Shown here: in pieces, positions 54,267 through 63,500 of the stretch
How positions within the stretch are numbered: the first letter of the stretch is position 1
Layout of the letters: every line of letters starts with the position of its first letter
DNA from: UBA4416 sp038327195
GTDB taxonomy: Bacteria > Bacteroidota > Bacteroidia > B-17B0 > Aurantibacillaceae
Direction: 5' to 3'
Length of the DNA: 64,000 nt
NCBI GenBank assembly: GCA_038327195.1
Contig: JBBQKU010000007.1
Coordinates: 1 to 64,000, forward strand
Translations under genes and position numbers: made by a program
Notes under the pieces: model-generated
Databases searched by the model: none
The model's input: only the letters and a program-made list of their open reading frames with translations
What the model was told of the DNA's origin: nothing

Positions 54267-55034
54267 ATGGAACGTGATTTTACATTAGTGGCTTATAAAA
54301 AATTATTAGAATCAGCAATTCGAGCGGGCTATAAATTAACTTCTTATGAAGATTACATTACTAATGGTCACCAATATTCTAAAGTTTTTATTTTAAGACA
54401 TGATGTGGATGATTTACCTGATAATTCAGTCGAAACAGCCATTATAGAAAATCAGTTAAGAGCAAAAGGTTCCTATTATTTTAGAGTTGTTAAAAAAGGT
54501 TTGCATCCAAAATGTATTGAGCAAATTAAGAAGCTCAATCACGAAATTGGTTACCATTATGAAGATATGGCTCTTAATAATGGCGATTTCGAGAAATCAT
54601 ACATACATTTTTTAGAAAAATTAAAATTATTTAGAACCTATTATCCTGTTAAAACCATTTGTATGCATGGCAGTCCTTTGTCTAAATGGGACAATCGTTT
54701 ATTATGGCAAAAGTATCATTATAAAGATTTAGGAATTATTGGTGAGCCTTATTTTGATATTGATTTCAGTAAGGTTTTATATATTACTGATACTGGCCGA
54801 CGATGGAATAACAAAACATCAAGTGTGAGAGATAAAGTAAAAACAGATTATGATTTTAAATTTAATTCTACACAAGATATAATTACTGCATTTAATCAAA
54901 ATAGTTTGCCATCGGTTATTATGCTAAATATTCATCCACAACGCTGGACAAATAATTCTGTTTTATGGCTTAAAGAATTAATACTTCAGAATGTTAAAAA
55001 TAGTATTAAGAAACTGTTTGTAAAAAAAGCTTAG
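54267..55034 (+). CDS. Polysaccharide-deacetylase-like protein
   Basis: 255 residues, no signal peptide, so it acts in the cytoplasm. The N terminus has VFILRHDVDDLPDNSVETA, comparable to the NodB metal site where an Asp pair and histidines bind the metal. Further histidines follow in GYHYEDMALNNG and CMHGSPLSKWDN, and the end has MLNIHPQRW. The family is the NodB-like deacetylase superfamily in a divergent form. It would remove N-acetyl groups from a lipid-linked sugar. It is the last gene of the 23-gene locus and stops 8 bp before the convergent receiver gene, with no terminator between. Confidence 0.72.
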   Translation: MERDFTLVAYKKLLESAIRAGYKLTSYEDYITNGHQYSKVFILRHDVDDLPDNSVETAIIENQLRAKGSYYFRVVKKGLHPKCIEQIKKLNHEIGYHYEDMALNNGDFEKSYIHFLEKLKLFRTYYPVKTICMHGSPLSKWDNRLLWQKYHYKDLGIIGEPYFDIDFSKVLYITDTGRRWNNKTSSVRDKVKTDYDFKFNSTQDIITAFNQNSLPSVIMLNIHPQRWTNNSVLWLKELILQNVKNSIKKLFVKKA

Positions 55035-55042
55035 TAACTAAA

Positions 55043-55393
55043 TTAAAATTCTAAAAGTTCTTTTAAATCTTCAATGAATATTGGTTTTACTCTAAATCCA
55101 AGCATATTAGTTTTTTCAGCTCTAGCTAATGTTTCAGGTTCAGAGTTCCCAGATACGTATATGACTTTAACGTTAGAAAATTTTCTAATTTCTTCCATTG
55201 CTTCAATTCCGTCAATATTGCCATCAATTCTAATATCCATAATGATAACATCTGGATTATGATTTTTCACGGCTTCAATTGCATCCAGCCCATTTCTAAC
55301 GGAAGAAACAACGGCATGGCCAAGTTGCTCCAAAAATCGTTTGTTTATCATCGTTAAAATTAAATCATCTTCTACTATAAGTACTTTTTTCAT
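55043..55393 (-). CDS. Receiver-only response regulator
   Basis: 116 residues, a single receiver domain without an output domain. The acidic pair is in VEDDL, the phospho-acceptor is Asp53 in VIIMDIRIDG, Ser in VIYVSGNSE and Lys in GFRVKPIF, all intact. It lies 43 bp downstream of the HisKA_2 kinase and would be phosphorylated by it. Without an output domain it probably acts by protein-protein contact, for example by passing phosphate on or binding a partner. Confidence 0.9.
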   Translation of the reverse strand: MKKVLIVEDDLILTMINKRFLEQLGHAVVSSVRNGLDAIEAVKNHNPDVIIMDIRIDGNIDGIEAMEEIRKFSNVKVIYVSGNSEPETLARAEKTNMLGFRVKPIFIEDLKELLEF

Positions 55394-55436
55394 ATTTGGA
55401 CCAGTTTTTTAGTTCACACAAATTATTTTATTATTT

Positions 55437-56723
55437 TTAAAATTTCAACTGAAAGTACATACGATTGTCCTTTCTCACAAATTCAAATTTACCATTCAAT
55501 TGCTCACTAAACGAGCCAATTAAATTAAGGCCTAAAGTATCCTTTTTTAATTCAATATTATAATCAAATCCAGCTCCATCGTCAATAAATTCAAATATAT
55601 AATTTGTTGCCTCTTTTTTAAAATGGACTTCAATTAATCCTTCATCTTTATTTTTAAAAGCATACTTATAAGAGTTACTCATTAACTCGTTTAGAAGCAA
55701 GGCAAAAGGCATGGCTTTTTCCATTTCTAAGTTAATAGGCTCTGCTAAACAAATAAATTTTATGTTTTTTTTCTTTGGGGCTGACGAAAGCTTTATAAAT
55801 TGAGCCAATTCTTTTATATAATCGCTCATATTCACCATTTTTAATGTTTTGTTTTCATAAAGTTTTTCATGTAACAAGGCAATGGATTTTATTCTGTTTT
55901 GACTATTTCTTAATGCAACAATTGTGTTCTCGTCAATTAAGTAGGTTGTTTGTAATTCAAGTAAACCATTAACTACGGCTAAATTGTTTTTTACACGATG
56001 ATGAATTTCAGATAACAGAATTTCTCGATCTCTTAATGACAATATTGCTTTTTCCTCTGCATGTTTTCGTGTCTTATTTTCATCCTCCAATAATTTTTGA
56101 TTATTTATTAGCTCATCATTTTTTAAAACTAGTAAATTATTAATTCGATTATTATTAATAAAAAAATAAAGTGATAAACTAATGATTATTATAAAACAGA
56201 AAATGAAATTTACCAAATAAAACAAATCTAACATATTCTGCCCTATAGTGATAAAAGTTATTTCAGCGAACTTATCAAATAAAATTATAATAAGAAACGT
56301 CACTAAGTAACTAATCATTGAAATGGAGAGGAAATATTTGTTTTTAGTGTCAAATAAGGTAAGCACAATGAGAGGCGATGTAAATAAATACAAATGGATG
56401 CCTGAATTAAAACCTAAATAAATAGAGAAAAATAAAACGCAAAAGTTGGTTGTAAATAAAATAAGACTACTTGAAAAATTGTATTTTTTGAAATTATTTA
56501 AAACAATAGAAATCCCAAACAGTAATACACCAAATGAAATTGCTACAAATGGTATTAGTAATCCTAAGCTTAAAAAGTATAAAACATAAGGAATTGAAAA
56601 TACGGCGCACAAAAAAGATAATTTATTTCTTGATTGTAATTTATCCGAAAAAATATATGATTGCTGCTCGTTAACTCCAACATTAACAATTTTATTCCAA
56701 GTATTTAAAATTTTCGAAAACAT
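55437..56723 (-). CDS. Membrane histidine kinase, HisKA_2 family
   Basis: 428 residues. Residues 35-192 hold about six hydrophobic helices without a large periplasmic loop, so it may sense within the membrane or through another membrane protein. A coiled coil (about 195-230) leads to the HisKA_2 domain with LSEIHHRVKNNLAVVNGLLE, phospho-acceptor His242. The ATPase domain follows: LLNELMSNSYKYAFKNKDEG (N-box), FIDDGAGFDYNIE (G1) and TLGLNLIGSFSEQLNG (G2). It lies 6 bp after the seven-TM protein gene and 43 bp before the receiver, so all are co-transcribed. Confidence 0.92.
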   Translation of the reverse strand: MFSKILNTWNKIVNVGVNEQQSYIFSDKLQSRNKLSFLCAVFSIPYVLYFLSLGLLIPFVAISFGVLLFGISIVLNNFKKYNFSSSLILFTTNFCVLFFSIYLGFNSGIHLYLFTSPLIVLTLFDTKNKYFLSISMISYLVTFLIIILFDKFAEITFITIGQNMLDLFYLVNFIFCFIIIISLSLYFFINNNRINNLLVLKNDELINNQKLLEDENKTRKHAEEKAILSLRDREILLSEIHHRVKNNLAVVNGLLELQTTYLIDENTIVALRNSQNRIKSIALLHEKLYENKTLKMVNMSDYIKELAQFIKLSSAPKKKNIKFICLAEPINLEMEKAMPFALLLNELMSNSYKYAFKNKDEGLIEVHFKKEATNYIFEFIDDGAGFDYNIELKKDTLGLNLIGSFSEQLNGKFEFVRKDNRMYFQLKF

Positions 56724-56729
56724 AAATTT

Positions 56730-57380
56730 CTAAGCTTTGATTCTATGTTTTGTTGCAATTATTAAGTAATAAATATCAATCATCATATAAATAATAACCA
56801 TAGAAATTATCCAATGATTTGACGGCCAATGGCTAATAATCATTATACCACAAAATAAACTGCCTAGCATACGAAACCATGCTGCCCAATAAGAAATTCC
56901 TTTTTCTTGCAAATTGTTAATTAACATTATTAAGCAAGTAATAGATATTACTAATTGAATAGCATAAGCGGTATTAGCACCAATAGAATTGTCATACCCA
57001 TCTTTAATAAAAAAATATAAAATAACGAGCCAAGCTAAAATAGAAAAACCAAACATAAGGTTAAAACGACTTCTTAATTTTTCTCCAACTTGTTTGTATC
57101 CATATTTAAACGTATTATAAACGATAAAAACATCAGCAAAAAACCAGGCGTAGTAACCAATTTGCAAAACCATACCCATATCTTGTTTATACACAAATGC
57201 CCATAAAAATTCCCATGCAATATTTGCACCAACTACACCTGCCGAAATTCCAACAAATTTATATTTAATAATGCCTCTTATAACAGTTGCATAACAAAGC
57301 ACCCAAAAGATTGCACCTATACCAAATAAAATTAATTCGGGTATCGTATATTTATCAGTGTTTAACCAATAGTTATTCAT
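56730..57380 (-). CDS. Seven-TM protein resembling Pyr4-type membrane terpene cyclases
   Basis: 216 residues with seven hydrophobic helices (about 13-34, 42-64, 71-92, 105-125, 132-153, 163-182, 188-208). Helix 2 contains NIAWEFLWAFVY with Glu57; helix 3 has WFFADVFIVYN with Asp83; helix 7 has MMIDIYY with Asp202. From memory, this layout recalls the Pyr4/PaxB family, where a helix-2 Glu and a helix-7 Asp are catalytic and the WEF context is kept. It lies 4 bp after an FAD desaturase-like gene, the type of partner expected in terpenoid metabolism. It also lies 6 bp before a histidine kinase, so it may instead be a sensor component. Only weakly assigned. Confidence 0.6.
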   Translation of the reverse strand: MNNYWLNTDKYTIPELILFGIGAIFWVLCYATVIRGIIKYKFVGISAGVVGANIAWEFLWAFVYKQDMGMVLQIGYYAWFFADVFIVYNTFKYGYKQVGEKLRSRFNLMFGFSILAWLVILYFFIKDGYDNSIGANTAYAIQLVISITCLIMLINNLQEKGISYWAAWFRMLGSLFCGIMIISHWPSNHWIISMVIIYMMIDIYYLIIATKHRIKA

Positions 57381-57384
57381 AATT

Positions 57385-59079
57385 TTATTTTTTTGTGTGT
57401 GATAATAAATTTTTAATTGTCAAAATAGTATGAATACTAACTGACATAATCCAAGGAATTTTCACATTCCAAGCCAATCCTTTTCTATAACGTTTTTGAT
57501 CAGCTCTTCTAAAAAATGAAAAAATCCAAGGTTCATGCAAATCCCATAATTCACATTTCTTAGCTTTAACTCCTGATGTATCTAAAATGCAATTCACGGC
57601 TCGTCTGGCTGCCTCATTTGCACCTTCCATCGTAGCCAAGTCAGTATATGTTTTAATGTAATCAGAAGCCAAAAACATATTTGGAATTCTAGTATAGGAA
57701 TATGGTCTCAAGTCCCAAGAGTTAATTGTATTTACGAGTAATGGTTCTTTATTTTTTTTGGGAATATCAAATTCGATATCAGAATCTAAATACCAATTAT
57801 GTAAGTGCTCATCTTTTAAAATTATAACCCCATTTATATTTAAACTTTTTTTCAATTGGGCCCAAATTTCTTTTATTATTTCTTCTTTTGTGCAGTCTTT
57901 AGCTGACTTATTATAAAGTATTCCAATTGAATCCCAATCGGAAATATCGATTGATAGAATTCCTTTTACCGTTCCATCACCATATTTAGATAAGTCAACA
58001 TTTGGCCAAAATTGTTTTTGTGAGATTGATGTTAATGCCCAAGGAGTATCAATGTAAATTGTATGGCCTTGATTTATTTCCAAATCTTCGGTTAAATAAA
58101 ATTGGGCTCCATTCATCCATGAAACAGAATTACTTAATTCTTTAATGGTATATAGTGTTGGATCAATTTTCACCATTTCATCATTCAATAAATTTGACAT
58201 GACCTCTACTGGTACAGCAAATAAATAATAATCAGCAGTAATAGTTTCATCAACCCCATTTTTTGACACCAAAACACTGGAAATACTTTGATCCTTACAA
58301 TTAACATATTTAGTAGGAGAATTTAAATGAAATTGTACTCCTTTTTCTTTTAAATAAGTTGACCACGGGTTTATCCAAGCATCATTGGTAGGACCATTTA
58401 ATATTCGATCACTACTTGTACCTGGTGTGGCTACATCAAATATTAATTGTAAAAAAATATTCCCTCCAGTTTTAGTACTTGCTGTTTCGGCACGTGCTGC
58501 TACTAATGTACGTGTTAACCCTTTTGAGAAAATAGTTTGATAGGCAATAGAATGGTTATCAGAATCTAAAAATTCCCACCAACCCATTCGCTCATATTCG
58601 TTTCTTCGCCTTTCTCTGCAACTTGTTAGTAGCTCCCAAACTTTTATTGCAAAATCTGATTTATCTTTTTCTGTTAATCCTAAATCGCTATTTAACGAGT
58701 CATCTAAATATTTTTTAAATTCATTTAATGACCGAGGTAATCGTGCAGGTAATGTAACCGGTTCTTTATCAAAACGGGCTAATTTAATTTGGGATGTTTC
58801 TGTTAAATTACCAAGAACGCCATTAAAATTGCCTTTAAAAGGAATTTCTTTCATGGTTTCCGTTATATGCTTATAAAATCTTGGGAAAAATCTAAATCCA
58901 TGTTCTCCTGGTAAATCCATTCTTCCATCTTTTCCTGAGCCTGGTACGCCAACACTTCTTGCTTTCCCGCCAACACAATTTGAAGCTTCATAAACTTCAA
59001 CTTTAAAACCTCTCTTAATTAATTCATGTGCTGCACTCAAACCGGCAACTCCACCACCAATAATGACCACTTTTTTCAT
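57385..59079 (-). CDS. FAD-dependent oxidoreductase, phytoene-desaturase/amine-oxidase superfamily
   Basis: 564 residues. The dinucleotide-binding start KKVVIIGGGVAGLSAAHELI, followed by VEVYEASNCVGGKARSVG (GG-R type motif), defines the superfamily. PGEHGFRFFPRFYKHITETM is a well-kept block of the desaturase/hydroxysqualene-type branch. The C-terminal FAD motif is YTDLATMEGANEAARRAV. No signal peptide is seen. Candidate reactions are desaturation or dehydroxylation of an isoprenoid. It leads a four-gene minus-strand operon with the seven-TM protein, a kinase and a receiver. The true substrate cannot be deduced. Confidence 0.87.
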   Translation of the reverse strand: MKKVVIIGGGVAGLSAAHELIKRGFKVEVYEASNCVGGKARSVGVPGSGKDGRMDLPGEHGFRFFPRFYKHITETMKEIPFKGNFNGVLGNLTETSQIKLARFDKEPVTLPARLPRSLNEFKKYLDDSLNSDLGLTEKDKSDFAIKVWELLTSCRERRRNEYERMGWWEFLDSDNHSIAYQTIFSKGLTRTLVAARAETASTKTGGNIFLQLIFDVATPGTSSDRILNGPTNDAWINPWSTYLKEKGVQFHLNSPTKYVNCKDQSISSVLVSKNGVDETITADYYLFAVPVEVMSNLLNDEMVKIDPTLYTIKELSNSVSWMNGAQFYLTEDLEINQGHTIYIDTPWALTSISQKQFWPNVDLSKYGDGTVKGILSIDISDWDSIGILYNKSAKDCTKEEIIKEIWAQLKKSLNINGVIILKDEHLHNWYLDSDIEFDIPKKNKEPLLVNTINSWDLRPYSYTRIPNMFLASDYIKTYTDLATMEGANEAARRAVNCILDTSGVKAKKCELWDLHEPWIFSFFRRADQKRYRKGLAWNVKIPWIMSVSIHTILTIKNLLSHTKK

Positions 59080-59252
59080 AAAATAAAATGTTATCCAGTT
59101 ATTTTTTTGTAATGTAATTAAAATATTTAAGCGCTTTTTGTTAAATTTTATTTAGTTGTTATTTAATTCCAATATAATGCATGTAAGATTTTCAGAAAAA
59201 TTGTATGATAAATTTATAAATATTTTACAATTTTTAATTAAAAATTATTTTT

Positions 59253-59633
59253 ATGAATATACGACAATCAGAAACCACAAAATTTATTTTATTAATTGAA
59301 GATAATTTTGAAATTAGAGATAATTTAAGCGAAATGCTTACATTAGAAAATCACACCGTAATATCTGTTTCTTCTGGAGAGCAGGGGCTTAAAATTGCAG
59401 AACAAAAAATTCCCGATTTAATATTATGTGATATTGTTATGCCAAACCTAACAGGATTTCAAGTTTTAGGAGAACTAAAAAGTAAGCCAAGGACTTCACG
59501 TATACCTTTTTTCTTTTTATCGGCTAGTGTTGAAAAGCATGTAATTGAAAAAGCCCTAAATATGGGAGCTAATGGCTATATTTTTAAACCGTTTGAATTG
59601 GAAGACATTACTCGGGAAATTAATTTATGTTAG
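59253..59633 (+). CDS. Receiver-only response regulator
   Basis: 126 residues, a CheY-like single domain. The acidic pair lies in LIEDNFE, the phospho-acceptor is Asp60 in LILCDIVMP, with Ser in FFFLSASVE and Lys in GYIFKPFEL. All active-site positions are kept. It is a single gene, divergent from the FAD operon, with 173 bp of shared upstream DNA. Its kinase is not obvious; the multi-PAS kinase encoded from 60530 is the nearest one on the same strand. Confidence 0.92.
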   Translation: MNIRQSETTKFILLIEDNFEIRDNLSEMLTLENHTVISVSSGEQGLKIAEQKIPDLILCDIVMPNLTGFQVLGELKSKPRTSRIPFFFLSASVEKHVIEKALNMGANGYIFKPFELEDITREINLC

Positions 59634-59751
59634 CTGATTAAATAATTTCTATTCAAAAAATAGTAAAAACAAATTTAATTTTAAGACATTTTTGTTATTA
59701 CGTAGTATTAATTCTACAAAATATTAGCATTATTTTTTACTAGTTCATTTG

Positions 59752-59805
59752 TAAATTTGTCTAACTTAGTTAACATTAAGTCGATTAAATTTATAAATTC
59801 GACTT
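59752..59805 (+). promoter_or_regulatory. Candidate promoter and inverted repeat before the LuxR-type regulator
   Basis: TAAATTTG (59752-59759) matches the -7 consensus TAnnTTTG. Downstream, AAGTCGA (59778-59784) and TCGACTT (59799-59805) are perfect 7-bp inverted repeats with a 14-bp A+T-rich spacer, ending 14 bp before the ATG at 59820. This could be an operator for the HTH protein or a 5'-leader hairpin. No clear -33 element was seen. Confidence 0.4.
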
Positions 59806-59819
59806 GTTTATAAATAGTT

Positions 59820-60452
59820 ATGTTTAATGTCCTAATTGCAGATAATTATCCTTTAAGTAGGATTGGAATTATTAATGAACTTTCAAAAGAAATTTTAAAT
59901 ATTAAGTTTGTGGAAGCTAATTCTGAAAAACAAATTTTTGATTTAGTGAAAAGCCATAAATTTAATTTAGCAATAATTGCTATTTCACAACCTGGCAAAA
60001 CAGCTGCTGAAATAATAAAAAAGCTTCATCAAAAATCACCTAAACTTCCAATTTTAATTATTTGTATTTACCCTGAGGTTATTTTCGCGTTAAGGGCAAT
60101 AAAAATGGGCGCCTCTGGGTATTTAACAAGAGAAGGACCTATTAGTGAATTAATAACCGCAGTAAATAAAATAAAAAAGGAAGGCATTTATGTTTCAGAA
60201 AAGGTGTTAGTTAATATCGTTAATAATTTTAATAAGGGTGGGCAAGTTCAGGCTAGTGTTGACGTTCTTAGTAATAGAGAACTCCAAGTATTGCAATTAT
60301 TATCGTCAGGGAAGTCAACTAAAGAAATTTCAATTGAGGTTAGCTTAGGAATGAGTACAATTAGCACCTATAGATCTAGAATATTTAGTAAGTTAGGAAT
60401 TAAAACTAATGCTGATTTAACTCGATTTGCAATTGAGAATTCTATATTTTAA
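59820..60452 (+). CDS. LuxR-type regulator with a degenerate receiver domain
   Basis: 210 residues of NarL/FixJ architecture. The receiver-like domain (1-120) has lost key residues: Ala54 replaces the phospho-acceptor Asp (LAIIAISQPG where others have LL-D-I-MPG). The Thr/Ser site is Cys82-Ile83 (ILIICIYPE) and the conserved Lys is Arg104 (GYLTREGP). The LuxR helix-turn-helix (about 146-205) is well kept: LSNRELQVLQLLSSGKSTKE and STISTYRSRIFSKLGI. It should bind DNA without phosphorylation or respond to another signal. It sits between a receiver and a large kinase on the same strand, with a candidate operator upstream. Confidence 0.9.
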   Translation: MFNVLIADNYPLSRIGIINELSKEILNIKFVEANSEKQIFDLVKSHKFNLAIIAISQPGKTAAEIIKKLHQKSPKLPILIICIYPEVIFALRAIKMGASGYLTREGPISELITAVNKIKKEGIYVSEKVLVNIVNNFNKGGQVQASVDVLSNRELQVLQLLSSGKSTKEISIEVSLGMSTISTYRSRIFSKLGIKTNADLTRFAIENSIF

Positions 60453-60529
60453 TAATGTAAGATTTTGACGTAAATAAATTATTAATAAATTGTTATAATT
60501 AACTGACTTTAAATAATAGAATGTGATTT

Positions 60530-63500
60530 ATGCATAAAACAGATATAATAATATCAGAAGCTTTAATTAATTTGTTGAAAAGCAATACAAAATTTATTGC
60601 ATATAAGGGAGAAAATAATGCTGAATGTACAATTAATCTTATTTCTAAAAGTGTTGAAAGCATTATTGGCTATTCAGCAGAAACGTTAAAATCTAGCAAG
60701 AAATCATTTTTAGATATCATATATTTTGAGGATAAAGAAATTTTTAAAAACAAATTAATAAATGTCCCTATAAATTATAAACTAGGATCAACTGAATTAC
60801 CTTCAAAGTTAGAATATCGTATTGTATGTAAAGATAAAACTATAAAATGGGTTGAAGATGTACATCTTCCAGTTCGAAATGATTTGGGAGAAATCACGCA
60901 GATTGAAGGATATTTATTTGATATTTCTGCAATTAAGGAATTTCAAATCGTTGAAAATACCCTCAGTACGTTTCAGGATGCCATAAACAATGCTTCGATT
61001 GTTTCTATTACAAATGTAAAAGGAGAAATTATTTACGTAAACAATAATTTTTGTTTTTATTCTAAATATAATTCAGACGAATTAATAGGTAAAAATCATA
61101 ATATTATTAATTCGGGCAAACATGATAAATTGTTTTTTGAAACGCTTTGGAAAACGATTAAAAATGGTGAAACATGGAGGGGTGAAATTTGTAATAAAGC
61201 TAAAGATGGCTCTTATTATTGGGTAGATACTGTTATTACTCCTATTTTCAATAATCATAAAATTGAACGCTATTTATCAATTAGAAATATTATAACTGAT
61301 ACTATTAATTATAAAGAAAAATTAATAGAAAGTGAGGAGCGCTTATCTAAAATTATTGAAAGTGTAAATGATGTTATTTATACAATTTCAAATGAAGGTA
61401 CCTTTTTATCGCTTAGCCATGCGTTTGAAAAAATAACTGGATGGAAGGTTTCTGATTGGATTGGTAAACCGTTTAAAGAATTAGTGCATCCTGATGATTT
61501 TGAATTAGCATTTGATGTTTTTAATAAATTATTTAGTGGTGTTCCTGTTAAACCTTATGAATTAAGGGTTAAAATAAAAAACGGTAGTTATATTATTATT
61601 GAAATTACACCTAGTACTATAAAAAACAAAAATGTCATTATTTCAATATTAGGTATTGCAAGGGATGTAACTGAGCGCAAAAAACATGAAAGGAAGTTGA
61701 TAAATTTAACTCAAAGTGTTTCAGTTAAAACTGGAGTTAATTATTTTTCAGACCTAACTAAATATTGTAATACTATACTTGGAGTAAAATACTCAATGAT
61801 AGGCATTTTCAATCCTGTTCAAAACTCAATTAATACAATTTCATTTAGAACTAAAAATACTGAGATTGAAAATTTCGAATTTAATATAAGCGGAACAGTA
61901 TTTCATAAAATTATTAAAAATGAAAAACTAATTTTCCCAAAAAACCTTCAGGATATTTTTCCTGAAGATAAAATCTTGAAACGCTTTAACGTAAATTCAT
62001 GTTTAGGTTATTCATTATATAATCAAGATAAACAAGTTGTAGGATTGATTGTTTTAATGGATGAATTACCGATTAAACAGTTAAGTGAAAAAGAAGAAAG
62101 TATACAGTATTTTATTAATAGAACTGCTAATGAAATTTGCAGAGAAATAGCAGAAAAACAAGTTAAAGCAAGTGAAGAATTTAATTTAGGTATTTTATCA
62201 TCCTTATCTTCCCAATTAGCAGTAATAAATGAGAGTGGTGAAATAATTGCTGTAAATGAATCTTGGGATAAATTTTCTTTGAATAATGGTACTGAAAATA
62301 TTCGAAATACAGGTATAGGAAGTAACTATTTTACGGTTTGTGAAAATGCAATTAAAGCAGGCGATTTAGATGCAGAAAAGGTATTGTTGGGAATTCAATC
62401 TGTTTTGAATGGGAAGAAAAGAAAATTTAGGATGGAATATCCTTGTAATTCACCAACAGAAGAAAGATGGTTTATCCTAAGTGTTAACCGGATGATAGGC
62501 TTTCAAAAAAGAGTTGTTATAAGACATATTGATATTACCGAAAGTAAGAAAATAGAGCAAAAATTAGAAAAAAACGAATATAGATATCGAACATTGATTC
62601 AAAATAGTCAGGAAATGATTTTTAGCGTAAATTCAGAAGGAAATTTTACGTTTACTAATAATCAATTTAATAAATTATTAAAATATTCTGAAAAGGAATT
62701 AAAGGTTAAAAATTTGTTTGATGTCATAAGTCCTGAAACCCATCAAAATTGTATTAACCATTTCCATTCTGTTTTATCAGGTAAAAGCAACAAAAATGTA
62801 TCAGTAATATTTATTACTAAAAACAATAAAAAAATATTTGCTAAAGGTAATTCAACACCTATCGTATTTAATGGTAAAGTAATTGGTACTCAAAGTTTTT
62901 TTAATGATGTTACTCATGAAGTATTAACTCAAGAAAAATTAGGTAAAAGTGATGAAAGATATAAATATTTAATTGAGAATATTAACGATGCTATAATAGT
63001 AAAAAATAAACATGGTAAAATCATTTATGCAAATAATAGATTTCTTGATTTATTAGGATATAAGAATGAAGATTTAATTAATTTAAATATGAAAGATTAT
63101 ATCCATAAAACATCATTTAATAAGGTTAATGAATATTACACTGATTTTTTTAATAAAAAACTAGTTCCTGAAGTAATTGAATACCAAGGTATTCATAAAA
63201 ATTCTACTATCAGGTGGTTAGAGGATAAACCGTCTCTTATGATTGAAAATGGAGAAAATATTGGTATTCAAACAATAATTAGGGATGTTACGGAAATTAA
63301 AAATAAAGAATATGAATTGAATAAAGTTATAACTGAATTAACTAACAGGAATAATGAAATGATGCAATTTAACTATATTGTTTCTCATAATTTACGATCT
63401 CCAATAGCAAATATAATTGGACTTAGCAGTTTACTCGAACTGAAAGATACATCAGAAGATGAAAAACTGGTTATACTTACGCATATTAAAGAATCATCAT

